10,389 bases of DNA from Pseudomonadota bacterium (GCA_023389175.1 JAEWEW010000229.1:1-10389), one strand, 5' to 3'; positions 1-7,151 are shown, counted from the stretch's first letter. Numbers and translations are program-made. The notes: generated by a model not told the origin, from the letters alone.

Positions 1-1
1 T

Positions 2-787
2 CAGGTGAGCGACGGGCGAAGACGCTTCGACCTGGCGGCGCGCTTCGCGACCGACGCGGCTTTCGTCGCGCTGTACGGGCCCTCGGGATCCGGCAAGACC
101 CTGACGCTGCGGGCGATCGCCGGGCTCGAGCGTCCCGGCGAGGGACACATCCGCGTCGCGGGGCGCACGCTGTTCGACGCGGCTGCCGGCATCGACCTGC
201 CCGCGCCGGAGCGGCGCACCGGCTACGTGTTCCAGGGCTACGCGCTGTTCCCGCACCTGACCGTGCGCGAGAACGTCGCCTTCGGCCTGGGCCGCTGGTA
301 CCGGCGCGGTCCGGGCCGCGCCGACCGCGACCGGGTGCAGGCACTCCTCGAGGGATTCGAGATCGCGCATCTGGGCGACAGCCGTCCGGCGACACTCTCC
401 GGCGGCCAGCAGCAGCGGGTCGCGCTGGCCCGGGCGCTCGCCTGCGAGCCTGCCGTCCTGCTGCTGGACGAGCCGTTCGCATCGCTCAACGCGATGCTGC
501 GCCGCTCGCTGCGCGCCGATCTGGCCGCGCTGCGCCGTCGCTGGGGCATCCCGGCGGTGATGATCACGCACGACATCGACGACGTCCTGGCGTTGGCCGA
601 TGTCGCGATGGTCTACGACGAGGGCCGGGTGGCCCGGATGGTAGACCTGCGAAAGTCCGCCGGGGGAGCGAACGGCGCGGGGGACGTGCATCTCGCCCTC
701 ACCGGAGAACCGAGGCCGGTGCGTTCGGCGGCCCACGAGGCGCTAGCGCGGCAAGTCATGGGAGAGTCGCTGCTCGGGAGCGCCTGA
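2..787 (+). CDS. modC: ModC-like ABC transporter ATP-binding protein (5' partial)
   Basis: Cytoplasmic ATPase subunit of an importer, most like the molybdate protein ModC. Numbered from the GTG at position 5, the motifs are Walker A GPSGSGKT (residues 25-32), Q-loop Gln77 in GYVFQGYALFPHLTV, signature LSGGQQQRVALARA (131-144), Walker B VLLLDEP (151-157) and H-loop His189 in MITHD. The stretch LFDAAAGIDLP...RRTGYVFQ resembles ModC more than CysA. The frame is open to the left edge, and the first beta strand would normally begin a few residues earlier, so the true start probably lies outside the window; the GTG at 5 is a fallback. The chain ends about 50 residues after the ATPase core, without the C-terminal TOBE/Mop domain of full-length ModC (around 350 aa). 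Substrate is therefore inference: molybdate is favoured, but tungstate, sulfate or another oxyanion is possible. It converges on the YbaN-like gene, with 35 nt between the stop codons. Confidence 0.8.
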   Translation, partial: QVSDGRRRFDLAARFATDAAFVALYGPSGSGKTLTLRAIAGLERPGEGHIRVAGRTLFDAAAGIDLPAPERRTGYVFQGYALFPHLTVRENVAFGLGRWYRRGPGRADRDRVQALLEGFEIAHLGDSRPATLSGGQQQRVALARALACEPAVLLLDEPFASLNAMLRRSLRADLAALRRRWGIPAVMITHDIDDVLALADVAMVYDEGRVARMVDLRKSAGGANGAGDVHLALTGEPRPVRSAAHEALARQVMGESLLGSA

Positions 788-822
788 CGGCGCCACCGCA
801 GCTACCGTGCCAATGCCGCCGG

Positions 823-1206
823 TCAGTCCGGCTGGGTCACCGGGCGGCGGGTAGGCAGGCGCCAGAGGAAGACGGCCGCGCCGGTGCAGAAGGCCGCGGG
901 CACCCAGCACCAGGCGACCGGCAGCATGAAACCCGCCCAGAGCGAGCTCACCGCCATCATGACGCTGGCGACCTGCTTGGCCGCCAGCGGCACCGCGCGA
1001 TGGCGTCGCCAGTCGCGCACCGGCGGGCCGAGTCGCGGATGCTCCAGCAGCCAGCGCTCGATGCGGGGATTGCCGCGGGAGAAGCACCAGGCGGCGACCA
1101 GCAGGAACGGCGTCGTGGGCAGGATCGGCAACGGGATGCCGACCAGGCCGGTCAGCAGGGCGATCCAGCCGGCGAGAAGCCACAGGTGACGGGTCGGCTG
1201 CTGCAT
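823..1206 (-). CDS. YbaN/DUF454 family inner-membrane protein
   Basis: Small integral membrane protein of 127 aa, the usual size for the YbaN (DUF454) family, whose function is unknown. The family pattern is clear: GLVGIPLPILPTTPFLLVAA near residues 20-39, then CFSRGNPRIERWLLEHP (41-57) and the RDWRRHRAVPLAAK loop (64-77). Hydrophobic segments lie at about 8-40 (one or two helices), 78-95 and 97-115, suggesting three or four membrane passes with basic loops. The ATG at 1206 was chosen because the conserved region starts directly after it; no strong Shine-Dalgarno precedes it. A TTG three codons upstream is an alternative. It lies 56 nt downstream of the MgtC/DUF4010 gene on the same strand and may be co-transcribed with it. 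Confidence 0.87.
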   Translation of the reverse strand: MQQPTRHLWLLAGWIALLTGLVGIPLPILPTTPFLLVAAWCFSRGNPRIERWLLEHPRLGPPVRDWRRHRAVPLAAKQVASVMMAVSSLWAGFMLPVAWCWVPAAFCTGAAVFLWRLPTRRPVTQPD

Positions 1207-1262
1207 ATCGGCCAAGGATAGCGCGCTTCGGCGATCAGCTACCGCGGCAACTATGGCGGCAA

Positions 1263-2534
1263 CTACCGCAGCATCAGCGCCAGCCCCGCCCCGGTGGCCG
1301 CCACGGCCAGGAAGGCCGCGGCCACCGGCACCCCGACCGCGCGGCCTGCGATGCTCCAGGCAAGGGTGCCCTTGGTGAGCAGGTTCGCCGCGACCGCGAG
1401 CAGGATGGCCACGGCCGCCACCGCGGTCGATGCCATCTCCTGGGCCAGCAGCTGCACGCTCGAGATCAGGATCGCGTCCACGTCGGCAAGGCCCGCGACG
1501 AAGGCCACCGCATAGAGCCCCGCGCTGCCGAGCGCGTCCTGCGCGGCGCGCGAGGCCACGGCCACCAGGCCGAGCAGCACGCCGAAGCCGATCGCCGTCG
1601 GCAGGTCGAATGGCCGGCCTTGTGGCGATTCGCTGCTGGTGGCGCCGGCGGGGCGCCGTTGCCACTGCACTGCCGCGACCAGGAACGTGACCGCGGCAAG
1701 CGCCAGCAGGTAAACGCCCATCCGGTTGAAGAGGGCGGGCTGCAGCACCATCGCCAACACGGTCATGCGGACGAACATGACGCCGTTCGAGGCGATGATC
1801 GCCGCCGCGATCGCCGGCGCCCACTGCGGCTGCATGCGCCCCGTGCGGGCGAGCGCGAGCGTCGCCGCGGTGGACGACGCGAGCCCGCCGAGCAGCCCGG
1901 TCCACAGCAGCCCCTGGCTTCCGCCGCGCATGCGCACCGCGACATGGCCGAGCAGCGAGAGCGTGGCGATCAGCACCACCGCGAGCCACAGGCGGTATGG
2001 GTTCAGTGCCTGGTAGGGGCCATAGCCGACGTCCGGCAGCAGCGGCAGCACCACCACGCTCAGCACGCCGAGCTGCAGCACCGCATTCAGCTCCGCCGGT
2101 CGAATGAGCCGCAGCCAGCGGTGCAGCACCGGCTTCAGGTCCAGCAGCAATGCCACCACCACCGCGGCGGCCACCGCGACGATCGGACGGCCGCTGGCGG
2201 CGAGCGCGCCGAGCCCGAACGTCGCCAACGCCGCGACTGCCGTGGTGATGCTGAGCGTGCCGCGCGACTCGGCAGACCGGCGGTAGGACACCGCGAACAG
2301 GACCGCGAGCGAGACCAGGCCGGCGGCCGGCAGCACCCCGGGCACCGAGGGCAGGATGGCGAGCACACCGCCGAGCAGCCCGATCAGCGCAAAGGTCCGC
2401 AGGCCCGCGACGCGGCCGCCTTCGGGCAACTCGCGATTGCGCCAGCCGCGCTCCAGCCCGACCATCAGCCCGACGCCGAGTGCCGCGCCGAGCGACTGGG
2501 CCACCTCGAGGAAGGTCAGGTCAGTCGGCGTCAC
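1263..2534 (-). CDS. MgtC/SapB and DUF4010 domain membrane protein
   Basis: Polytopic membrane protein of 423 aa combining an N-terminal MgtC/SapB-type domain (about residues 14-140) with a C-terminal DUF4010 domain (about 190-415). Diagnostic pieces are VGLMVGLERGWR (21-32) and AGLRTFALIGLLGG (43-56) in the MgtC part, and LLGGLASSTAAT (214-225), VAGLADVDAI (346-355) and NLLTKG (384-389) in the DUF4010 part. Roughly eleven or twelve hydrophobic segments are visible. A hydrophilic loop near 291-312 splits the second half. MgtC-like proteins are linked to growth in low magnesium and to ATP synthase or cation homeostasis in some pathogens. The role of the fused DUF4010 form is not established. 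The start is a GTG at 2534 with no evident Shine-Dalgarno; a GTG ten codons in is possible. Probably the first gene of a pair with the YbaN-like gene. Confidence 0.88.
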   Translation of the reverse strand: MTPTDLTFLEVAQSLGAALGVGLMVGLERGWRNRELPEGGRVAGLRTFALIGLLGGVLAILPSVPGVLPAAGLVSLAVLFAVSYRRSAESRGTLSITTAVAALATFGLGALAASGRPIVAVAAAVVVALLLDLKPVLHRWLRLIRPAELNAVLQLGVLSVVVLPLLPDVGYGPYQALNPYRLWLAVVLIATLSLLGHVAVRMRGGSQGLLWTGLLGGLASSTAATLALARTGRMQPQWAPAIAAAIIASNGVMFVRMTVLAMVLQPALFNRMGVYLLALAAVTFLVAAVQWQRRPAGATSSESPQGRPFDLPTAIGFGVLLGLVAVASRAAQDALGSAGLYAVAFVAGLADVDAILISSVQLLAQEMASTAVAAVAILLAVAANLLTKGTLAWSIAGRAVGVPVAAAFLAVAATGAGLALMLR

Positions 2535-2627
2535 CGGGGGTAGGGGCAGCGGGAAGGAACGGGTCTGGGGACGACACGATGGGTGGCGCCGCCTGGCCTG
2601 TGACGGGGCCGGACGAGAGGGTCGGGA

Positions 2628-2647
2628 GGTCTGCCGGTCTGCCGGTC
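2628..2647. repeat. Short tandem repeat, unit GGTCTGCC, 2.5 copies
   Basis: Two full copies and a half copy of the 8-mer GGTCTGCC are directly readable. It lies in noncoding DNA about 95 nt upstream of the leftward MgtC/DUF4010 start. No function can be assigned; it may be a simple slippage product. Confidence 0.6.
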
Positions 2648-2794
2648 ACAGCGGACGGACGCGCTCGCAAGCCTAACCCACCGGCGGCGTACGGCCAAGC
2701 AGCCGGTCTCGATGCAGCAACGCTTGCGATTGTCCACGCCGCTCGGAAGACTTGCGCACCCCCGCCGTTTCCTCGGCGACCTGGCCGGAAATGC

Positions 2795-2822
2795 CAAGGG
2801 CCGACCCGAGGGCCGGCCCTTG
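2795..2822 (-). terminator. Strong GC hairpin, possible terminator after tRNA-Arg
   Basis: The arms CAAGGGCCG and CGGCCCTTG form a 9-bp stem, and an A-C mismatch plus CC/GG extends it toward a CGAG loop. On the minus strand it is followed by GCATTTCC, a weak U-bearing tail, and it lies about 320 nt downstream of the leftward tRNA-Arg gene. It could end a tRNA precursor transcript or shield the MgtC/DUF4010 gene from readthrough. A clean U-tract is missing, so factor-independent termination is uncertain. Confidence 0.45.
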
Positions 2823-3034
2823 AACGGTGCGTGCGGCAAAGGATAACCGCTCGACTGATCCCGATACTAGCCGTCGATCCAGCGATCCCGCGTTTTGCCG
2901 AAGCGCATCGGACTGCTGGCGGCACCCCCTCGGTGACCCTGGGTCATGCCCACATGCAAACTCACGACTGGCCGTCCCGTCCGTGAAGAAGGGCGATCCG
3001 TGGGTAACTCTATCGCAGGATCCGGTCGCCGGGA

Positions 3035-3048
3035 TTGATGCAAGTCAC
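3035..3048. promoter_or_regulatory. Candidate FNR/Anr-type box TTGAT-GCAA-GTCAC
   Basis: The left half-site TTGAT is perfect, and the right half GTCAC matches the common GTCAA/ATCAA variants of FNR/Anr/Dnr boxes at most positions. The centre is at 3041.5. Rightward, GAGAAT (3069-3074, 4/6 to the -10 consensus) sits about where a class II promoter would need it. Leftward, TAGAGT (complement of 3007-3012, 4/6) is about as well placed. Rightward transcription would cross the tRNA gene antisense before reaching the metallo-beta-lactamase gene, so the target is unclear. Confidence 0.4.
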
Positions 3049-3141
3049 TTGCGGGGCGAATCGGCGGGGAGAATGGCGGGGCGCCGCACGGGCAGGGCGC
3101 GCTATCGCCCATGACCTGGCTTGACCGATGTCCGTGAAGAA

Positions 3142-3217
3142 TGGCGCGCCTGGCACGAATCGAACGTGCGACCCTTGGCTTCGGAGGCCAATACTCTATC
3201 CCCTGAGCTACAGGCGC
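3142..3217 (-). tRNA. tRNA-Arg (anticodon CCG)
   Basis: A complete 76-nt cloverleaf reads on the minus strand. Acceptor GCGCCTG pairs with CAGGCGC. The D stem is GCTC/GAGT with loop AGGGGATA, the anticodon stem TTGGC/GCCAA with loop CTCCGAA, and the T stem GCACG/CGTGC with loop TTCGATT. The anticodon CCG (3182-3184 on the complement) reads the arginine codon CGG. The discriminator is G, and the terminal CCA is encoded in the DNA, as is usual in beta- and gammaproteobacteria. It stands alone, divergent from the metallo-beta-lactamase gene. Confidence 0.97.
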
Positions 3218-3227
3218 GCAGGCCCCT

Positions 3228-3236
3228 AGGATAGCA
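3228..3236 (-). promoter_or_regulatory. Extended -10 promoter element for tRNA-Arg
   Basis: On the minus strand TGCTATCCT gives an extended -10 (TG-N-TATCCT, 4/6 in the hexamer). It is followed by the GC-rich stretch AGGGGCC, typical of growth-rate-controlled stable RNA promoters. Transcription would start near 3221, only about 4 nt before the mature tRNA 5' end. I see no good -35 hexamer at normal spacing, which an extended -10 can tolerate. Confidence 0.45.
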
Positions 3237-3332
3237 TTTCCGGCCTGGCCCCGGATCGGCGAGACTCTGCGTGATGCCGTGCGCGGGAACTCGAGGGCGC
3301 GCTTCCGATCACCGGCAAGGATAGGAACTCCC

Positions 3333-4688
3333 ATGCAACTGACCTTCCTCGGTGCCGCGGGAACCGTCACCGGCTCGAAATACCTGCTGGAGCACGGCGG
3401 CAAGCAGGTCCTGGTGGATTGCGGCCTCTTCCAGGGGCTGAAGCAACTGCGGCTCAAGAACTGGGCGCCGTTTCCGCTGCCGGCCCGGGACCTGGATGCG
3501 GTCGTCCTGACCCATGCGCATATCGATCACAGCGGCTACCTGCCGGCGCTGGTGCGCCAGGGATTCCGCGGCCCGGTCTATTGCACCCGGGCCACGGCCG
3601 ACCTGTGCGAGATCATGCTGCCGGACTCCGGTCATCTCCAGGAGGAGGACGCGGCCTACGCCAACCGCCACGGCTTCTCCAAGCACCAGCCGGCGCTGCC
3701 GCTCTACACCGAGGCGGATGCGCGCAGGTCGCTGCCGCTGCTGCAGCCGCGAGAGTTCGGGGAATCGTTCGAGGTGGTGCCGGGCATCCGCACCCGCTTC
3801 AACCTCGCCGGCCACATCCTCGGCGCCGCGAGCGCCCATGTCACCTGGGACGGCGGCTCGATCCTGTTCTCCGGGGACCTGGGCAGGGACGACGACCTGC
3901 TGATGCTGCCGCCGGAGCCGCCGCCGCTGGCGGACTATGTGGTGATGGAGTCCACCTACGGCGACCGGTCGCACGGCGACGAGGACCCGGGGACCGCCCT
4001 TGCCGACGTGATCGACCACACTGCCGCCCGCGGCGGCGTGGTGATCGTGCCGGCATTCGCGGTCGGCAGGGCACAGACGCTGATGTACCTGGCGGTACGG
4101 CTCAAGCATGACAAGCGCATCCCGGACGTGCCGATCTTCCTCAACAGCCCGATGGCGGCCGACGTGACCGAGCTCTACCAGCGCCATTGCTCACGGCACC
4201 GGCTGTCGCCGGCGGAGTGCCGGCGGATGGGCGAAGCGGTGAAGGTGGTGAAGTCGGTGGAGGAGTCGCGTCGCCTGAACGACCTGCGCTATCCCGCGGT
4301 GATCATCTCGGCGAGCGGCATGGCCACCGGCGGACGGGTGATCCACCACCTGAAGGCAATGGCGCCGGACCACCGGAACACCATCCTGCTGGCCGGCTAC
4401 CAGGCCGCCGGCACGCGGGGCGCCGCGCTGGCCGCCGGCGCGCGCGAGATCAAGATCCACGGCGAGTACGTGCCGGTACGCGCGGACGTCGTGAGCATCG
4501 GTTCGCTGTCGGCGCATGCCGACCGGGAGGATCTGATCGAATGGATCGGCCGCATCCCGCGACCGCCGCGGCGGGTGTTCCTGACGCACGGCGAGCCGGT
4601 GCCGGCCGACCACCTGCGGTTGAAGATCGAGGAGAGGCACGGCTTTGAGGTGACGGTCGCGGAGTTTCAGCAGGCGGTGCAGCTGTAG
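3333..4688 (+). CDS. Beta-CASP metallo-beta-lactamase-fold RNase-like protein
   Basis: Cytoplasmic zinc-dependent hydrolase of 451 aa, the usual length for bacterial relatives of the CPSF-73 RNA nuclease family. The MBL core shows the metal-binding motif HAHIDH (61-66), the third-motif His161 in AGHILGA and Asp182 in FSGDLG. The beta-CASP insert begins around ESTYGDR (206-212) and includes PAFAVGRAQ (240-248). After it come GMATGGR (329-335), GYQAAGTRG (355-363), SAHAD with His395, and LTHGE with His419, the RNA-metabolism metallo-hydrolase tail. All expected ligands are present, so an active nuclease (endo- and/or 5'-exo-RNase) is likely; the substrate RNA is unknown. The ATG at 3333 is preferred because AAGGATAGG lies just upstream and the beta strand MQLTFLGAAGTVTGS starts there; an 18-codon extension to 3279 is Arg-rich and unlike the family. 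It lies 249 nt upstream of the CBS gene. Confidence 0.93.
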   Translation: MQLTFLGAAGTVTGSKYLLEHGGKQVLVDCGLFQGLKQLRLKNWAPFPLPARDLDAVVLTHAHIDHSGYLPALVRQGFRGPVYCTRATADLCEIMLPDSGHLQEEDAAYANRHGFSKHQPALPLYTEADARRSLPLLQPREFGESFEVVPGIRTRFNLAGHILGAASAHVTWDGGSILFSGDLGRDDDLLMLPPEPPPLADYVVMESTYGDRSHGDEDPGTALADVIDHTAARGGVVIVPAFAVGRAQTLMYLAVRLKHDKRIPDVPIFLNSPMAADVTELYQRHCSRHRLSPAECRRMGEAVKVVKSVEESRRLNDLRYPAVIISASGMATGGRVIHHLKAMAPDHRNTILLAGYQAAGTRGAALAAGAREIKIHGEYVPVRADVVSIGSLSAHADREDLIEWIGRIPRPPRRVFLTHGEPVPADHLRLKIEERHGFEVTVAEFQQAVQL

Positions 4689-4713
4689 CCACGCCCCTTG
4701 GTCCTCGGGCTGC

Positions 4714-4732
4714 AGGCACTTCCGGCGTGCCT
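4714..4732 (+). terminator. Weak hairpin after the MBL gene
   Basis: AGGCAC and GTGCCT form a 6-bp stem with loop TTCCGGC, 26 nt past the MBL stop codon. A second small palindrome, CCCCTTCAAGGGG, lies at 4755-4767. Neither has a U-tract, so they are at best weak or factor-assisted terminators separating the MBL gene from the promoter of the CBS gene. Confidence 0.22.
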
Positions 4733-4859
4733 CGGGCGGACAGCATCCGGTTCCCCCCTTCAAGGGGTGATGGCGCGGCTTCCAAGGCACGGTCCGTCGT
4801 TGAATCGCCCGGCGTTGCGCAGTCGGCCCCGGGCTCGGTCAAGGCGTCCTGCGCCGCAC

Positions 4860-4900
4860 TTGATCTCGATCAGGGCCGGCCGGTGTTCGCTGCGTAGACT
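4860..4900 (+). promoter_or_regulatory. FNR/Anr-type box with class II-spaced -10, upstream of CBS-groEL
   Basis: TTGAT-CTCG-ATCAG at 4860-4873 matches the FNR/Anr palindrome TTGAT-N4-ATCAA at 9 of 10 defined positions, centred at 4866.5. TAGACT at 4895-4900 matches the -10 consensus at 4/6. It predicts a transcription start near 4907-4908, placing the box at about -41.5, the spacing of class II FNR-activated promoters. No -35 hexamer is seen, as expected when an activator occupies that place. The 5' leader would be about 30 nt and end in the AAAGGAGG ribosome-binding site of the CBS gene. A Crp/Dnr/FixK-type regulator could use the same site. Confidence 0.6.
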
Positions 4901-4937
4901 GGTCGGGTCGCATCCGAAACCCGCAAAGGAGGTCTTC

Positions 4938-5441
4938 ATGGACATCGGCAAGCTGTGCACCCGCGAAGTGATCGGCATCGCGGCGCAGGCATCGGTGCGC
5001 GAAGCGGCCATCCGGATGTGCGAGGAGCATGTGGGCTCCCTGGTCGCCATCACCGATGACGATCCGCCCAAGGTGGTAGGCATGGTCACCGACCGCGACC
5101 TGGCGCTCGACGTGGTGGGACGCGACGACGGCGGCGAAGGGCTGCGCGTCGGCGACATCGCCAAGTCGCCCCCGCTCGCGGTGCCCAGCAGTGCCAGTCT
5201 GTCCGAGGCAGTGCAGGCCATGAACCAGGCCCGCGTTCGGCGCCTGCTCGTCGTGGACGACGACGGCGGCGTGGTCGGCATCGTTGCCGCCGAGGACCTG
5301 ATGGCAGCGCTCTCGGAGGAGCTGGCCGGCCTCGTCGGCGCACTGCGCGGCAGCATCGAGCGCGAGAAGCGGGAGCGCAAGGTGGCACACGTGCCTGCCG
5401 GGGTGCGTCCGGTCTTTCCCATGTTCGGGGCCGGCTCCTAG
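4938..5441 (+). CDS. Two-CBS-domain protein
   Basis: Cytoplasmic protein of 167 aa made of a CBS pair (Bateman module). The first repeat spans about residues 8-62 with GMVTDRDLALDVV (48-60). The second spans about 73-128 with RRLLVVDDDGGVVGIVAAEDL (101-121). CBS pairs usually bind adenine nucleotides (AMP, ADP, ATP, NAD or SAM), so this is probably a small energy-state sensor. It has no attached catalytic domain, and its partner is unknown. A charged segment EREKRERK (141-148) and a short hydrophobic tail follow. The ATG at 4938 is fixed by a perfect Shine-Dalgarno AAAGGAGG (4925-4932) five bases upstream. It is the first gene of a likely operon with groEL (90-nt gap) and the COG2187 gene, behind the FNR-type promoter. 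Confidence 0.92.
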   Translation: MDIGKLCTREVIGIAAQASVREAAIRMCEEHVGSLVAITDDDPPKVVGMVTDRDLALDVVGRDDGGEGLRVGDIAKSPPLAVPSSASLSEAVQAMNQARVRRLLVVDDDGGVVGIVAAEDLMAALSEELAGLVGALRGSIEREKRERKVAHVPAGVRPVFPMFGAGS

Positions 5442-5531
5442 CGGCCCACGTCCTGCGGGCCGACGGCCTGCCGGCAGACGACGGGGCCCGCCGGTAGCGC
5501 CCGCCGAAAGCGCACTCGAAGGAGCATCGCC

Positions 5532-7151
5532 ATGAGCGCCAAGCAGATCGTGTTCCACGACGATGCCCGCATGCGCATCCGGCGCGGCGCGGAGATTCTT
5601 GCCGAGGCAGTCAAGGTCACGCTGGGACCGCGCGGCCGGACCGTCGTCCTGGACCGCGAGTACGGCGATCCGCAGATCGTCAACTCCGGCGTGGTGGTGG
5701 CCAAGGCGATCGAGCTCGAGGACCGCTTCGAGAACATGGGAGCGCAGCTGCTCCGCGAGGTGGCGGCCGGTACCAGCGAGATGGCCGGCGACGGGACGAC
5801 GACCGCCACGGTGATCGCCCACGGCCTCATCCAGGAAGGCCTGAAGTACCTGGCGGCCGGCATGAACCCCATGGCGCTCAAGCGGGGCATCGAGCAGGCG
5901 GTCGACATCGTGGTCGCCGAGCTGAAGCAGATGGCCCAGCCGTGCGCGACCGCCCAGGAGATCGCGCACGTGGCCGCGATCTCCGCGAACAACGACCGTG
6001 CGATCGGCGACCTGGTGGCCCAGGCCATGGAAAAGGTCGGCCGCGACGGTGCCGTCTCGATCGAGGACGGCTCGGGCATGGCGAGCGAGCTCGAGGTGGT
6101 CGAGGGGTTGCAGTTCGACCGTGGCTTCCTCTCCGCCTACTTCGTCAACGATGCCGAGCGGCAATCCGCGGTGCTCGAGGATGCGGCGGTGCTGCTGGTC
6201 GAGCAGAAGCTGTCGGCGCTGCACGAGCTGGTGCCGGTGCTGGAGGCCGCTGCCAAGGCCGGCCTGCCCTTGCTGGTCGTCGCCGAGGAGGTCGAGGCCG
6301 ACGCGCTGGCGACGCTGGTCGTCAACAGCGTGCGAGGCGTCCTGAAGACCTGCGCGGTCCGGTCGCCCGGCTTCGGCGGCCAGCGCAAGGCGATGCTGGA
6401 GGATATCGCGCTGCTGACCGGCGGTCGCCTGGTCTCGCCCGAGCTGGGGCTGAGCCCGGAGAAGGCTCAGCTCGAGCATCTGGGACGCGCCCGCCGGATC
6501 GTCGTCGACAAGGACCACACCACGATCGTCGGGGGCGCGGGCGACAAGGACCGGATCCGCGAGCGGATCGAGTCGCTCAAGCGCGAGCGGCGCGATGCCG
6601 CGAGCGACTACGATCGCGAGAAGCTGGACGAGCGCATCGCGAAGCTCTCCGGCGGCGTCGCGGTGATCAAGGTCGGGGCGGCGACCGAGACGGAGCTGAA
6701 GGAGCGCAAGCTGCGCGTGGAGGATGCGCTGCATGCAACGCGGGCGGCGGTGGAGGAGGGCATCGTTCCAGGCGGCGGTGTCGCGCTGCTGCGCGCCCGC
6801 AGCGCGCTCGACGGCGTGCGACTGGCCACGCTGGAGGAATCGTCGGGACTGCAGACCGTTGCGCGGGCGCTCGAGGAGCCTTTGCGGCGCATCGTGCTCA
6901 ACGCGGCGCAGGAGCCATCGGTGGTGCTGGACCGGGTCGCGTCGTCGGCGCAGCGCGGCTTCGGCTACAACGCGGCCACCGGCGAGTACGGCGACATGAT
7001 GCAGATGGGCATCATCGATCCGGCCAAGGTCACGCGCCTCGCGTTGCAGAACGCGAGCTCCATCGCCAGCCTGGTGCTGACGATCGACTGCCTGATCGCT
7101 CCCGCGTCGAAACCGGAATCCGGTCGCACCGAGCCGGAACCGGCCTATTGA
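5532..7151 (+). CDS. groEL: Divergent GroEL (HSP60) chaperonin paralogue
   Basis: Group I chaperonin of 539 aa, colinear with E. coli GroEL over its full length. The ATP site keeps VTLGPRG (29-35), AGDGTTTAT with Asp87 (85-93), Asp398 in RVEDALHATR, PGGG (413-416) and YNAAT (479-483). The apical domain keeps the hydrophobic substrate/GroES surface (Phe199, Leu200, Tyr203, Phe204, Leu237, Val263, Val264). Two features stand out. Residues 51-52 are Asn-Ser where GroEL has Lys-Asp, and Asp52 is one of two aspartates important for ATP hydrolysis. The C-terminus ends in ESGRTEPEPAY instead of the Gly-Gly-Met repeat. No groES gene is nearby. This is therefore probably not the housekeeping copy but a specialised or stress paralogue, perhaps with slow ATP turnover (inference). 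The ATG at 5532 follows AAGGAG (5519-5524). It lies between the CBS and COG2187 genes. Confidence 0.95.
   Translation: MSAKQIVFHDDARMRIRRGAEILAEAVKVTLGPRGRTVVLDREYGDPQIVNSGVVVAKAIELEDRFENMGAQLLREVAAGTSEMAGDGTTTATVIAHGLIQEGLKYLAAGMNPMALKRGIEQAVDIVVAELKQMAQPCATAQEIAHVAAISANNDRAIGDLVAQAMEKVGRDGAVSIEDGSGMASELEVVEGLQFDRGFLSAYFVNDAERQSAVLEDAAVLLVEQKLSALHELVPVLEAAAKAGLPLLVVAEEVEADALATLVVNSVRGVLKTCAVRSPGFGGQRKAMLEDIALLTGGRLVSPELGLSPEKAQLEHLGRARRIVVDKDHTTIVGGAGDKDRIRERIESLKRERRDAASDYDREKLDERIAKLSGGVAVIKVGAATETELKERKLRVEDALHATRAAVEEGIVPGGGVALLRARSALDGVRLATLEESSGLQTVARALEEPLRRIVLNAAQEPSVVLDRVASSAQRGFGYNAATGEYGDMMQMGIIDPAKVTRLALQNASSIASLVLTIDCLIAPASKPESGRTEPEPAY

Larger units (their letters stand above)
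2535..3141. other. 607-nt region without a convincing gene
   Basis: I find no reading frame here whose translation resembles a protein family; the open frames are Arg/Pro/Ala-rich, as expected by chance in GC-rich DNA. The region contains an 8-bp tandem repeat (2628-2647), a strong hairpin (2795-2822) and an FNR-like palindrome (3035-3048), listed separately. A weak leftward promoter for the MgtC/DUF4010 gene may lie at TTGGCC (complement of 2693-2698) and TAGGCT (complement of 2670-2675), spaced 17 nt. It matches consensus at only 4/6 and 3/6 positions. A small RNA gene cannot be excluded. Confidence 0.6.

Noticed and set aside
1207..1989. Upstream extension of the YbaN-like frame to an ATG at 1989
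   Set aside because: The extra sequence is Arg/Gly-rich and runs out of frame through the MgtC/DUF4010 gene. The YbaN family starts at the ATG at 1206.
2521..2925. A 134-codon minus-strand frame in the middle spacer
   Set aside because: No recognisable domain, no ribosome-binding site, overlap with the start of the MgtC/DUF4010 gene, and a strong hairpin inside the frame.
3142..3217. tRNA-Arg as the attachment site of an integrated island
   Set aside because: No integrase gene and no second copy of the tRNA 3' end are visible. The interesting gene cluster lies on the 5' side of the tRNA, not the side where integration at the 3' end would place it.
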